Shown: positions 29,242 to 39,443, counted from the stretch's first letter. The stretch is 51,026 bases of DNA from Bacteroidales bacterium (GCA_018056245.1 JAGPFZ010000012.1:1-51026), one strand, 5' to 3'. Numbers and translations: made by a program. The notes: a model not told the origin generated them from the sequence alone.

Positions 29242-29876
29242 TTAATACAGAACCTGTACATATACAGTTCAATCCTAAGGACCTTGTGGTGGAATATGTT
29301 AACAGAACATATAAGCCGGTTGAAAACCTTACAGCGGAGATAAAAATATTAAATGTACAATCTACACTTATTTTTAGTCGGTCGGAAACAATTAATCTTG
29401 AAGGTACTTCATCCCTTCGGGGCATTTCGCTTGCGGAGCAACTTGAAAAGAATCCCGGCATTTCTTTTATCTTTCTTAGTCTCATGTATAACACAGGTAA
29501 ATTTATATCACAAAATGTTTACTGGCATTCTTCATCGAATGATTACACAAGCCTTAACTCTATGGCTGAAACAAAAATTTCAGTCAAAGTCACAGGTTCA
29601 TCAAAATCGCTGAATGAGATGAAATGGAATATGAATATATCGAATCCATCTGATAAGATTGCCTTTTTCATTAATCTGCGTCTCATGGCCGAAGATGAAG
29701 AAGTAACACCTTCTTTTTGGTCGGCAAATTATTTTACACTTGCACCCGGAGAATCAATGGACATCACTGTCGGATGTCCGATTGAGAAAATATTGGGGGA
29801 AATGATGTTTTTGAGGATTGAAGGCTTGAATATTCCAGAACTTGATTTTTCACTCGAGAAGAGCATAAAAAAATAA
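29238..29876 (+). pseudogene. C-terminal fragment of a GH2 glycosidase (exo-glucosaminidase/mannosidase type)
   Basis: The frame is open from just after a TAG at 29235-29237 and encodes about 212 residues ending at 29876. VHIQFNPKDLVVEYVNRTYKPVENLTAEI and LAPGESMDITV resemble the last two Ig-like beta-sandwich domains of large GH2 enzymes such as exo-beta-D-glucosaminidase or endo-beta-mannosidase. The catalytic TIM barrel and N-terminal domains, about 600 residues, are absent. Upstream is the truncated acyltransferase on the opposite strand. No start codon or signal peptide suits expression. Some other Ig-fold protein is possible but less likely. Confidence 0.7.
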
Positions 29877-29929
29877 CACGCTTTGCCTGTGGAATAATAA
29901 TTACATATATTTGGATATGATACTGGCAA

Positions 29930-31408
29930 ATGGATCCTTCAATTGAAAAAATATTATTAGTTGTTTCGATTATTCTTTTTATTTGTATTCTGGCAGGTAA
30001 GATCTCTTTCAAAATAGGAGTACCGACAGCCGTTTTATTTCTTTTTGTGGGTATGCTTGCCGGCTCGGAAGGGATAGGGGGCATCGAATTTGATAAACCG
30101 GCAGTAGTTCAGTTTATTGGAATTATTGCTCTTAATTTTATTTTGTTTTCAGGCGGATTTGAGACCGATTGGTCGTATGTCAGGCCAGTTATTGGGCCAT
30201 CAGTGTTACTTTCAATATTCGGTGTACTATTTACCGCTATTATACTTGGAATATTTGTATGGCTGGTTACTGATTTCACTCTTTATGAAGGGTTGTTATT
30301 AGGCTCGATAGTTTCATCAACCGATTCCGCAGCTGTATTTTCTATTCTAAGATCCAAAAAACTCGCACTTAAAGGGCATCTAAGGTCAACTCTGGAGTTT
30401 GAAAGCGGAAGCAACGATCCAATGGCAAGCATACTGACTATTATTTTTATTTCCCTTATTATAAATCCAGCAGGTAATATATGGTCAATTGTCCCGTTGT
30501 TCCTTCAGCAGTTTTGTATAGGTGGGGTTTTAGGACTTCTTTTCGGTGTTGCAGGGAAATTTATTATCAATAAAATCCAGCTCGATTATGATGGGCTTTA
30601 TCCTCTACTTGCAATAACTCTTATGCTTTTAACATATTCAGCGACTTCTTCTCTTAAAGGAAACGGATTTCTTGCTGTGTATCTCTGTGCACTTTACTTA
30701 GGCAACCAGGAACTTTTACATAAAAGAACAATAATGAAAATGTTCGACGGTCTTGCGTGGCTTATGCAAATAATCCTTTTTACGTTATTGGGCTTACTTG
30801 TCTTTCCAAGCCATATAATTCCGGTTATAGGTATAGGAGTTCTGATTTCGGTTTTCTTGATTCTGGTTGCCCGACCTGTTGCCGTATATTTGTGCCTTCT
30901 CCCTTTTAAAATGAAAGGCAGAGAACACTTGTTTATCTCCTGGGTGGGACTTAGAGGTGCATCTTCTATAGTCTTCGCCACTTTCCCTTTTATGGCTAGC
31001 CTTGAAAAAGCCGATACAATTTTCAATATAGTTTTCTTTATCTCTTTCACCTCTGTACTTTTACAGGGTGCTACAATACCGGCAGTGGCTAAATGGCTTC
31101 ATGTTGCACTGCCTGCAAGAATAAAACCTTTAACACCTGTAGACATACTTCTCTCGGAGCCTGTTAATACAGCTATGGCTGAAGTAATAGTGTCAGATAA
31201 TTCGCCTGCAGTAGGAAAGAAGATAATTGACCTCGAATTTCCCGAGAATGTTAGAATAGCACTGCTTAACAGGAGAGGCAAATATATTATTCCACATGGC
31301 CAGACTGAAATTATGCCCCAGGATAAATTGATTTTGATTGCAACAAGCAAGGTAACACTTGATTCTATTATTGAAAATTTAAGTGTTGTAAAATCATCGG
31401 AAATATAG
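29930..31408 (+). CDS. cvrA: Potassium/proton antiporter, CPA1 family with TrkA-C domain
   Basis: Inner-membrane cation/proton antiporter of the CvrA/NhaP2 type, 492 residues. About 12 hydrophobic helices are visible, with the family motif SIVSSTDSAAVFSILR (TD in the ion site), LEFESGSNDPMASILT and SWVGLRGASSIVFATFP. The last 90 residues (AEVIVSDNSPAVGKKIIDLEFP and following) form a TrkA-C (RCK_C) regulatory domain. It is expressed alone, with its own spacer on both sides, and appears intact although it lies inside the accessory region. Confidence 0.92.
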   Translation: MDPSIEKILLVVSIILFICILAGKISFKIGVPTAVLFLFVGMLAGSEGIGGIEFDKPAVVQFIGIIALNFILFSGGFETDWSYVRPVIGPSVLLSIFGVLFTAIILGIFVWLVTDFTLYEGLLLGSIVSSTDSAAVFSILRSKKLALKGHLRSTLEFESGSNDPMASILTIIFISLIINPAGNIWSIVPLFLQQFCIGGVLGLLFGVAGKFIINKIQLDYDGLYPLLAITLMLLTYSATSSLKGNGFLAVYLCALYLGNQELLHKRTIMKMFDGLAWLMQIILFTLLGLLVFPSHIIPVIGIGVLISVFLILVARPVAVYLCLLPFKMKGREHLFISWVGLRGASSIVFATFPFMASLEKADTIFNIVFFISFTSVLLQGATIPAVAKWLHVALPARIKPLTPVDILLSEPVNTAMAEVIVSDNSPAVGKKIIDLEFPENVRIALLNRRGKYIIPHGQTEIMPQDKLILIATSKVTLDSIIENLSVVKSSEI

Positions 31409-31523
31409 AATTAATTGAGTAAAATGTTAAGCTATTAACTTAATAACGCATAGTGTAAAAATTATATGATTATAAAATTAATATGTATTATTACTAATAA
31501 TGGATAAAACGAAATCGTAGGTC

Positions 31524-32537
31524 ATGAAAACAGTTATTAAATCCTTCTTTCTGATAATAATTATTATTGGAGGCTGCACCGGAAAGATGCAGGAAAACTA
31601 TATTATGACTGTAAAAGGTCCTGTTGAAGCAAATAAAACAGGAATATGGCTTACGCATGAACATATTCTGGTTGATTTTATTGATGCCGACAGTATTACG
31701 CCCGGTAGATACAACCGCAGTGAAGTGATAAACAAGACGCTGCCTTTTCTCCGTACGATTAAAGAATTGGGTTGTAAAACATTTGTCGAGTGTACACCTC
31801 AATACCTGGGCAGAGATGTTGAAATTCTGCGTGCCCTTTCCGACTCGACAGGAATGAACATATTGACCAATACCGGATTTTATGGTGCAAACAATAATAG
31901 ATATATCCCTTCATCTGTCATGTCAATGTCGCCTGAACAGATGGCAGAAATATGGATTGGAGAATGGGAGAAAGGCATTGGTGAAACAGGGATAAAGCCT
32001 GGATTTATTAAAATATCTGTTGATCCGGGGCCATTATCTGATTTCCACGCCAAACTTGTAAAGGCAGCGGCAATGACTCATTTAAAAACAGGTCTTACTA
32101 TAGCCTCTCATACAGGGCCTGCAGTACCGGCTTTTCAGGAAATTGAACTACTTAAAGAATACGGAGTCGACCCTTCCGCATTTATCTGGGTGCATGCATC
32201 GGGCGAAAAAGATTATTCGAAGATTGTCGAAGCAGCAAAACAAGGAACATGGATTAGCATTGATAACCTTAACGACAATAATGTTCAGGAAGTAATTGAC
32301 ATTATTCAATATTTGAAGGAAGCAGGACATCTTGGGAGAGTGCTCGTATCGCACGATGCAGGATACTATGACCCATCAAAAGAAGATGGAGGAAGTTTCA
32401 GACCTTTAACAACACTATTCGAAAAACTCATTCCGGAACTTAAGTTAAAAGGATTTTCCGATTCTGAGATAAAACAGTTGATTGAAAAAAATCCCATAGA
32501 AGCATTTACGGTAAAGATTAGAAAAATAAAACATTAA
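31524..32537 (+). CDS. Phosphotriesterase-family lipoprotein hydrolase
   Basis: Amidohydrolase-superfamily enzyme with a complete binuclear metal site: His45 and His47 (LTHEHI), Lys163 (GFIKIS, the carboxylated bridge), His196 (ASHTGP), His224 (WVHASGE) and Asp278 (SHDAGYY). The signal peptide ends at a lipobox cysteine, Cys18 (IIGGC), so it is probably a periplasmic lipoprotein. Length 337 residues is typical. The natural substrates of these relatives are mostly lactones or phosphoesters rather than pesticides. It is 12 nt upstream of the PHP-glycosidase fusion, which suggests one transcript. Confidence 0.88.
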   Translation: MKTVIKSFFLIIIIIGGCTGKMQENYIMTVKGPVEANKTGIWLTHEHILVDFIDADSITPGRYNRSEVINKTLPFLRTIKELGCKTFVECTPQYLGRDVEILRALSDSTGMNILTNTGFYGANNNRYIPSSVMSMSPEQMAEIWIGEWEKGIGETGIKPGFIKISVDPGPLSDFHAKLVKAAAMTHLKTGLTIASHTGPAVPAFQEIELLKEYGVDPSAFIWVHASGEKDYSKIVEAAKQGTWISIDNLNDNNVQEVIDIIQYLKEAGHLGRVLVSHDAGYYDPSKEDGGSFRPLTTLFEKLIPELKLKGFSDSEIKQLIEKNPIEAFTVKIRKIKH

Positions 32538-32549
32538 TTTCCTGATATA

Positions 32550-34385
32550 ATGAAATCATATTTTTCATACGTAAATAATTTAAACAAAACAAAAAAAATC
32601 TTTATGCCACTTATGGCATTATTTGTTTCATGCACCCTTTTCTCACAAGAAGATCCATTTCCACTAATAGATCTTCATATTCACATAAAAGAAGATTTTA
32701 CAATGGAGAAAGCCATCCAGAAATCAAGAGCGGAACATATTCAGTACGGTCTGGCAATTAATTGCGGAATTGGATTTCCTGTCCATTCCGACAGACAGGT
32801 TGATTCATTTCTCCTCGAAATGAAAAAATACCCGCAATTCTACGTTGGAATGCAGGCAGAAGGCAGGGAATGGGTAAAGATATTTTCAAAGGAGACCATT
32901 GGAAAATTTGACTACGTCTTTACCGATGCAATGACATTTACCGATGCTAAAGGAAGAAGGAACAGAATCTGGATTAAAGAGGAAACATGGATTGACGATG
33001 AACAGAAATTCATGGATAATCTTGTTAAAACCATTGTAAAGATAATGAACGAAGAACCTATAAACATATACGTAAACCCAACTTTTCTACCTCAACAGAT
33101 GGCCGACCGATATGACATGTTCTGGACAGACAAAAGGATGGATGCAGTGATTGCCGCTGCAAAGAAAAACAATATAGCAATAGAAATAAACAACAGATAT
33201 AGAATACCGTCGGAGAAATTTATACGTAAGGCAAAGGATGCAGGTGTGAAATTTACTATTGGAACGAACAACGCCGATTCAAGGTTCGGACGGGCAGAAT
33301 ATGCTCTTGAGATGATAAAGAAATGCGGACTACAGGAATCGGATTTCTATAAACCGGTTAAGAAAAACCGGACGGTCGTGACAATTATTGATGACAATTT
33401 TTACATTAACGGTGGAATAACCTACAATGACAGGTATTGGAAGGGCAACAAAATTGAAGGGCTTTTGTTTAATTCAAGAATGGTTCAGGGTATTTTCGAT
33501 GACCTTAACCCCGAAACCGCAAGCCGATGGGTTTACCCCGACACCAGAAAATGGGATCCTGAAAGGAACACAAGAGAATTTGTTCTCAACATGAAAAAAT
33601 GGTCGGATTACGGTCTGCTGTCATTCACAATAAATCTTCAGGGAGGGAGTCCCACAGGCTATTCTGAAGAACAGCCCTGGCATAATTCCGCATATAATGA
33701 GGATGGGTCATTACGTCCGGATTATATGGCACGCCTTCAGAAAATACTCGACCATGCCGACGAACTTGGCATGGTACCGATTCTCGGACTGTTTTATTTC
33801 GGGCAGGACCAGCGGCTAAAAGACGAGGCTGCCATACGCAATGCCATAGATAATGTCCTAAACTGGTTATTCGTAAGAAATTACAAAAATATACTTATCG
33901 AAATCAACAATGAATGCAATGTCAAATACGACCACGAAGTGCTCAAACCTGAACGTGTCCATGAACTCATTGAACTTGTGAAACAGAAAAGCCGCAATGG
34001 TTTTAGATTTTATGCCGGCACAAGTTACGGAGGTGGATTCATCCCTCTTCCGAATGTTGTGAAGTCGTCCGATTTCATCCTTTTGCACGGAAACGGTGTG
34101 TCGAATCCAGATAACATTCTTGCAATGGTGAATAAAACCAGGAATGTGGCAGGATATACTCCAAAACCCATACTCTTTAACGAGGACGACCATTACGAAT
34201 TCGATAAGGAATGGAACAATTTTATAGCGGCAATCAAAGGATACGCATCATGGGGTTACTTCGATTACAGGATGAAAGGCGAGCCTTTTGAGGCAGGTTA
34301 CCAGAGTGTCCCTGTTGACTGGGGTATTAATTCAGATAGGAAAAAAGCTTTTTTTAATCTGCTTAAAGAAATTACAGGATACTAA
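32550..34385 (+). CDS. Fusion of a PHP/amidohydrolase-like domain and a GH5-like TIM-barrel domain, secreted
   Basis: A signal peptide (cleavage near residue 32, CTLFSQ) is followed by a metal-hydrolase-like domain beginning FPLIDLHIHI with His43-x-His45; it ends near residue 270 with LQESDFYKPVKK, as PHP-type phosphoesterases often do. From there the frame continues into a clan A glycosidase-like domain: TIIDDNFYINGGITY, RMVQGIFDDLNPET, LLSFTINLQGGSP, IEINNECNVKYDHE with Asn-Glu as candidate acid/base, and PILFNEDDHYEF. The total is 611 residues. The two parts normally occur as separate genes as far as I recall. No internal frame break is seen. Substrate is unknown; the neighbours point to sugar catabolism. 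Confidence 0.75.
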   Translation: MKSYFSYVNNLNKTKKIFMPLMALFVSCTLFSQEDPFPLIDLHIHIKEDFTMEKAIQKSRAEHIQYGLAINCGIGFPVHSDRQVDSFLLEMKKYPQFYVGMQAEGREWVKIFSKETIGKFDYVFTDAMTFTDAKGRRNRIWIKEETWIDDEQKFMDNLVKTIVKIMNEEPINIYVNPTFLPQQMADRYDMFWTDKRMDAVIAAAKKNNIAIEINNRYRIPSEKFIRKAKDAGVKFTIGTNNADSRFGRAEYALEMIKKCGLQESDFYKPVKKNRTVVTIIDDNFYINGGITYNDRYWKGNKIEGLLFNSRMVQGIFDDLNPETASRWVYPDTRKWDPERNTREFVLNMKKWSDYGLLSFTINLQGGSPTGYSEEQPWHNSAYNEDGSLRPDYMARLQKILDHADELGMVPILGLFYFGQDQRLKDEAAIRNAIDNVLNWLFVRNYKNILIEINNECNVKYDHEVLKPERVHELIELVKQKSRNGFRFYAGTSYGGGFIPLPNVVKSSDFILLHGNGVSNPDNILAMVNKTRNVAGYTPKPILFNEDDHYEFDKEWNNFIAAIKGYASWGYFDYRMKGEPFEAGYQSVPVDWGINSDRKKAFFNLLKEITGY

Positions 34386-34444
34386 AAATATGCTTATCAA
34401 CCAATAATATTTAAAATTATTCTTTGCCATAAAAACTGTTTAAT

Positions 34445-36328
34445 ATGAAAGGATTAATATCTAAAATTTTTTCTGCTGTTTTTTTGACTGTTTTCTCTTT
34501 ATACGCTTGCGCTCAGGAAACGTCAGTTCGTAACGTTCATCAAATGCCTGATCATCCACGTATTATTTTTTTTAAAGGTGATGAAGAGAAAATTCTTAAA
34601 AATCTGCAGTCTGATGCCGCCTGGGGAAAAGTGCATGATATGATAATAGGAGAGTGCAATAACATCGTAGGGAAGCCTCCGGTGGAAAGAGTGTTGATCG
34701 GAAGACGATTGCTCGATAAATCGAGGGAAGCTCTTAAAAGGATTTTTTATCTTTCTTATGCATACCGGATGACTGGCAACAAGATATATCTCGACCGTGC
34801 TGAAAAAGAATTGCTTGCAGTTTCAGAATTCACCGACTGGAATCCGTCTCATTTCCTTGATGTGGCTGAGATGACCATGGCTGTGTCAATAGGCTATGAC
34901 TGGCTTTATCATTCACTTTCCGAAACGACAAGGGCCAATGTAAGAGAAGCCATTATACAAAAAGGGCTGAATCCCTCCCTCGATTCGAAATACAATAGCT
35001 GGTTAAAAGCAAGCCATAACTGGAATCAGGTATGCAATGCAGGCATGACTTTCGGCGCACTTGCTGTGTGGGAAGCCGATGCACAAATGGCTTCAAAAAT
35101 TATCGAAAGGTCGGTAAGTTCGATCAGCCTGCCTATGGCCGATTATCTGCCCGACGGAGCATATCCTGAAGGATATGGTTACTGGGATTACGGCACCAGT
35201 TTTAATGTAATGTTTATCAGTGCTTACGAGAAAGTTTTTAATACAAAATTTGGTGGTTCTGCAGTTGATGGCATTTTAAAAACTCCCTATTATATGGTAA
35301 ATATGACCGGTCCCACTGGCTTATGTTTTAACTATTCCGACAACGGTTCGGGTGCAGGCATTCATCCTGCAATGTTCTGGCTGGCATCAAGAATAGGGGA
35401 TAACAAAGTTCTTTACGAAGAAAAGAAATTTCTTGGAAAAATGAAAAATGCGGGCAACAGGCTACTGCCTGCTATGCTTATATGGAACGCAGGAATAAAT
35501 ACATCTTCAATTACCGCACCGGAGAAACTAATGTGGGTGGGCCATGGCAAAAATCCTGTGGCTTTAATGCGTACCTCATGGAGCGATCAGAATGCTTTGT
35601 TTATAGGCCTGAAAGCAGGCTCACCCGGTGTTAACCATGGCCACATGGATGTCGGTTCATTCGTCATGGAGTCGGAAGGAGTGCGATGGGCAATGGACTT
35701 CGGATCCCAGGATTATAATTCACTCGAATCGAAAGGGGTCAATCTATGGAGCATGTCACAAAACTCACAACGATGGGAAGTGTTTCGTTACAATAATTTC
35801 GTACATAACACACTCACTATCAACGGCCAACTGCAACGTGTCGACGGTAAGGCCGATATAATCTCTTTCTCCGACATGCCTTCATTTATGAATGCCGTAA
35901 CAGATATATCACCAGTTTATTACAACCAGCTTTCCACGGCAAAAAGAGGCATTGCAATAGTTGACAAAAAATATGTCGTGGTACGTGACGAATTGCAACC
36001 TTTATCTGACAACACAACGGTGAGATGGACAATGCTCACTCCGGCTGATGTGAAAATTTCCGGACCAGGCACTGCCGAACTGACTAAAAACGGGAAAAAA
36101 CTGGTTATTAAAGTCGCACTACCTGATAATGTTATAATGAGAACATGGTCAACCGAACCTCCGCACGATTATGATGCCCCTAATCCGGGTACTGTACTGG
36201 TTGGTTTCGAGACTGTTATTCCGGCAGGCAAAACAACGGCTATAGAGGTGTATCTGATCCCAGGAAACATTAATCCGGTAAGCATTAAAGGTAAAGGAGA
36301 ACTCAGTAATTGGCCTTCATCACGGTGA
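34445..36328 (+). CDS. Heparinase II/III-family polysaccharide lyase, secreted
   Basis: Predicted periplasmic lyase cleaving uronic-acid polysaccharides by beta-elimination. After a signal peptide (to about residue 23), residues 30-360 form an (alpha/alpha) toroid with HNWNQVCNAG (191-200) and PEGYGYWDYG (241-250, Tyr244 or Tyr246 as candidate catalytic base). Then comes the beta-sandwich with NHGHMDVGSF (His398, His400) and WAMDFGSQDY. The 627-residue length is in the family range. Products would be unsaturated oligosaccharides, the substrates of the GH88 enzyme encoded at 25355. Whether it acts on heparin-like, alginate or ulvan-like chains cannot be read here. Confidence 0.85.
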   Translation: MKGLISKIFSAVFLTVFSLYACAQETSVRNVHQMPDHPRIIFFKGDEEKILKNLQSDAAWGKVHDMIIGECNNIVGKPPVERVLIGRRLLDKSREALKRIFYLSYAYRMTGNKIYLDRAEKELLAVSEFTDWNPSHFLDVAEMTMAVSIGYDWLYHSLSETTRANVREAIIQKGLNPSLDSKYNSWLKASHNWNQVCNAGMTFGALAVWEADAQMASKIIERSVSSISLPMADYLPDGAYPEGYGYWDYGTSFNVMFISAYEKVFNTKFGGSAVDGILKTPYYMVNMTGPTGLCFNYSDNGSGAGIHPAMFWLASRIGDNKVLYEEKKFLGKMKNAGNRLLPAMLIWNAGINTSSITAPEKLMWVGHGKNPVALMRTSWSDQNALFIGLKAGSPGVNHGHMDVGSFVMESEGVRWAMDFGSQDYNSLESKGVNLWSMSQNSQRWEVFRYNNFVHNTLTINGQLQRVDGKADIISFSDMPSFMNAVTDISPVYYNQLSTAKRGIAIVDKKYVVVRDELQPLSDNTTVRWTMLTPADVKISGPGTAELTKNGKKLVIKVALPDNVIMRTWSTEPPHDYDAPNPGTVLVGFETVIPAGKTTAIEVYLIPGNINPVSIKGKGELSNWPSSR

Positions 36329-36352
36329 TTAACAAATACCCGGGCTGAAATA

Positions 36353-38497
36353 ATGAGAAAATTAACATGTATATATATAATTAAATATTTTAAAATCAAT
36401 CTATTAACAGGTTTGATTTGTGTCTCTTCAATTTTCGTTTCAGGATGTTCGGAAAAAAGGTTTCAAATTGACCGCAATGCACTGGTTACACGACATAATG
36501 TTGAGATTACAGCTGCCGACAGTCTCAATTCGCTTACAGTCGGAAACGGAAAATTTGCTTTCACAGTTGATATTACAGGACTCCAGACATTTCCTGATTA
36601 CTATGCAAAGGGCATCCCTCTTGGCACAATGGCCGACTGGGCTTGGCATAGCGAAATAAATAAAAGCGGATACTCGCTTGAACAGGTTTATAAAACATGG
36701 GATGTTCATGGTCGAAAAATTGATTATGTACACAGATATTCAAATCCCAGGGATACACTAAGATACAAAGCTTCGGAATGGCTGAGGCAGAATCCGCATA
36801 AGATACACCTTGGTATGATCGGATTTGATTTCCCGGGTATTGATATCTTTTCGCAGCACATAGTAAAAAGCCCCCATCAGCTCCTTAACCTGTGGACAGG
36901 TGTGATTGAGAGCCATTTCATTGTAGATGGAAAAACTGTTGAGGTCAGTAGTGTATGCCACCCTGAACTTGATATGGTTTCGGTAGTTGTTCATTCCGGA
37001 TTGCTTGCAGATAAAAGACTCAGGATAAAAATTCATTTCCCACTGGGCACACCTGATCAAAATGGATATGACTTTGATAAACCTGATAAGCATTCTACCG
37101 AATTAGTTTCTGAAACTTCAGACGAAATAGTTTTCAGAAGGCAACAGGATGAGGATGTTTATTTTGTAAAGCTTTACAAGTCGGGTTCGGTTTTCGTAAA
37201 AGGTATTGATAGTCATCTTTTTTTTCTTGAGGCTCAGCCGGGAGACAGTGTGCTGGAATTTTCATGTCTGTTTTCAAAAAATCTGCCTGACAGTTCATCA
37301 CTCCCCGGCTACAATGAGAGTGGGAAGGCATCGGCAGAGAGCTGGAAGGAATTCTGGAGCACAGGAGGGGCCGTTGATTTTTCAGATTGTACCGACCCTC
37401 GCGCATTTGAACTGGAAAGGAGAGTTATCCTTTCGCGGTATCTGACACGCATACAGTGTGCAGGCGATAATCCACCTGGTGAAACCGGACTCACATATAA
37501 TACATGGTACGGAAAGTTTCATCTCGAGATGCACTGGTGGCATAGTGTTCATTTTGCCTTATGGCAGAAAGAACAGATACTCGAAAATCAGATGCAGTAT
37601 TATAGCAGAATTTATGACAGGGCACTTGCCACCGCACGTCATCAGGGATATGCAGGTGTGAGATGGCCTAAGATGACCGACCCCGACGGCCGGGAAAGCC
37701 CGAGCAATGTAGGGCCTTACCTTATATGGCAGCAACCGCATTTCATTTATTTTGCCGAACTTCTTTATCAGAATGCAAAAGACAAGAAAGCTGTGCTTGA
37801 GAAATATAAAAATCTTTTATTTGAAACGGCCGATTTCATGGCTTCCTATGCGTGGTACGACAGTACAACTAACAGGTATATACTGGGACCGGTATTGATC
37901 TCTGCCCAGGAAAGCCTCAGACCAGAAACAACCATTAATCCGACTTTTGAGCTTGTCTATTGGTACTGGGGACTTAAGACGGCGCAGGAGTGGCGTAAGC
38001 GTTTGTGCATGAAACCTGATCCCGTTTATGCCGATGTACTCAGGAAACTCTCATCTCTCCCCGTTCAGGACGGACTTTATCTTTGTTCGGAAGATACAAA
38101 AGATACATGGCAAAATCCACGTTATATGAGCGACCATCCTATAATTTCAGGAATTGCTGGGATGATTCCGGAAACCGGCCTTGTTGACAGGAAAGTTCTT
38201 GCCAATACTCTCGATACTATTAAAGCTCGCTGGAACTGGAACTCATGCTGGGGATGGGATTTTCCCTTGCTTGCCATGTCGGCTGCCGCACTCGGCAGAT
38301 GTGATCAGGCCGTTGATTTTCTTTTTATGGACGCACCTAAGAATAAATATCTTCCCAACGGGCATAATTTTCAGGATGCCACCCGCCTTATGATATATCT
38401 CCCTGGCAACGGAGGACTGCTTACAGCCGTGGCTTATATGTGTAAAACAAACACTTTCCCCCATAACGGGAAATGGAAAGTACGATGGGAAAATTAA
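36353..38497 (+). CDS. Six-hairpin glycosidase-like lipoprotein (GH65/GH95-like barrel)
   Basis: 714 residues with a long N-terminal region ending in a lipobox (FVSGC, Cys32), an N-terminal beta-sandwich, and an (alpha/alpha)6 barrel with TYNTWYGKFHLEMHWWHSVHF as the probable active-site segment (Glu in HLEMH as candidate acid) and WNWNSCWGWDFPLLAM. This pattern is found in uncharacterised family members of Bacteroidetes and Planctomycetes. The end, NGKWKVRWEN, is where such proteins usually finish, so the coding sequence looks nearly or fully complete even though a gene fragment abuts it 1 nt downstream. Family number and substrate are not assigned. Confidence 0.75.
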   Translation: MRKLTCIYIIKYFKINLLTGLICVSSIFVSGCSEKRFQIDRNALVTRHNVEITAADSLNSLTVGNGKFAFTVDITGLQTFPDYYAKGIPLGTMADWAWHSEINKSGYSLEQVYKTWDVHGRKIDYVHRYSNPRDTLRYKASEWLRQNPHKIHLGMIGFDFPGIDIFSQHIVKSPHQLLNLWTGVIESHFIVDGKTVEVSSVCHPELDMVSVVVHSGLLADKRLRIKIHFPLGTPDQNGYDFDKPDKHSTELVSETSDEIVFRRQQDEDVYFVKLYKSGSVFVKGIDSHLFFLEAQPGDSVLEFSCLFSKNLPDSSSLPGYNESGKASAESWKEFWSTGGAVDFSDCTDPRAFELERRVILSRYLTRIQCAGDNPPGETGLTYNTWYGKFHLEMHWWHSVHFALWQKEQILENQMQYYSRIYDRALATARHQGYAGVRWPKMTDPDGRESPSNVGPYLIWQQPHFIYFAELLYQNAKDKKAVLEKYKNLLFETADFMASYAWYDSTTNRYILGPVLISAQESLRPETTINPTFELVYWYWGLKTAQEWRKRLCMKPDPVYADVLRKLSSLPVQDGLYLCSEDTKDTWQNPRYMSDHPIISGIAGMIPETGLVDRKVLANTLDTIKARWNWNSCWGWDFPLLAMSAAALGRCDQAVDFLFMDAPKNKYLPNGHNFQDATRLMIYLPGNGGLLTAVAYMCKTNTFPHNGKWKVRWEN

Positions 38498-38498
38498 A

Positions 38499-39443
38499 GT
38501 GTCGCTGGGATCGGTAAGTGCCGGAATGGATTATTATATGAACGACAAGAATAATTTCAGTTTTAATATCAATTATCAACCTATTTATCAGAATATTGTT
38601 TTTCCGAATACTACCACGTTGTTTAAAAGCGGGAATCCACTTAATACTATGACTTCGCTGACAAGTAATAAGCTGGAGAGTGATGAAACAGCGCTCACGT
38701 TCTTTTATAAAAAGACATTCAAAAAACCTGTTGAGGAATTTACAGCAGAGGCCGTTTATTATACCTTCAAATCTGTTTCGGGAAATTATTTTTCAAACAT
38801 TCGCTATCCTTATAACAGCGATGTAATTTTGGATACATATTCAAGAGTGGAAGACGATTTGAATAACCGCAGTTATATTTCAACAAAGCTTGATTTTGTT
38901 TACCCACCGGGGTTGAATGCAAAAGTGGAAACAGGGTATCATTTTTATTATCAGGAAATAGGATATGATTTCAGAATTAATAATCAGGCAGAAAGCAATC
39001 TGTTTGAGTATTCCGAATTCAGAAACTCAGGTTATGCAGGTATTATGATTAATTTGAAGAAATTTGGATTTCAGACTTCACTGAGGATTGAGAATAGCCA
39101 TATATTAGCTGACTCGGTTACAAAACCAGATTATTCATGTTTTCTACCCTCGGCAAATATCCAGTACAAGTTTTCTGCGTCCCATAATATAAAGCTGACT
39201 TATAACAGGCGTATTAACCGTCCGGGTATTTACAATATGAACCCGTACTGGAAGGTTGGTCAGTCGTACGATATTTCTCAGGGCAATCCTGATTTAAGAC
39301 CCGATTACCGCAACCGCCTCCAATTGACATATACATGGAATTTCGGGAATAATTACTTTTCACCTTTTATTTATAATGAGTTCTTTTCCGACAGGGTCAG
39401 CAACCATTTCTACTCAATAAGATGGGGTGTAGGGATGAAGTGA
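38499..39443 (+). pseudogene. TonB-dependent receptor barrel fragment
   Basis: About 314 residues of an outer-membrane beta-barrel of the OMP_b-brl_3 type: alternating aromatic strands, the conserved LTYNRRINRPGIYNMNPY and SQGNPDLRPDY motifs, and NYFSPFIYNEFF. There is no signal peptide, carboxypeptidase-regulatory domain or plug domain, and the sequence stops (WGVGMK) before the last strands and terminal aromatic residue. The first codons overlap the tail of the upstream glycosidase gene by frame, with only GTG as a start. Both ends are missing, so this is a remnant, not a working receptor. Confidence 0.82.

Noticed and set aside
29930-31408. Possible mobile element between the broken genes
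   Set aside because: The antiporter gene is intact and ordinary; no transposase, integrase or inverted-repeat ends are visible around the breakpoints.
36353-38497. Possible truncation of the six-hairpin glycosidase by the receptor fragment
   Set aside because: The ending KWKVRWEN is close to the natural end of related proteins, so the gene is treated as complete.
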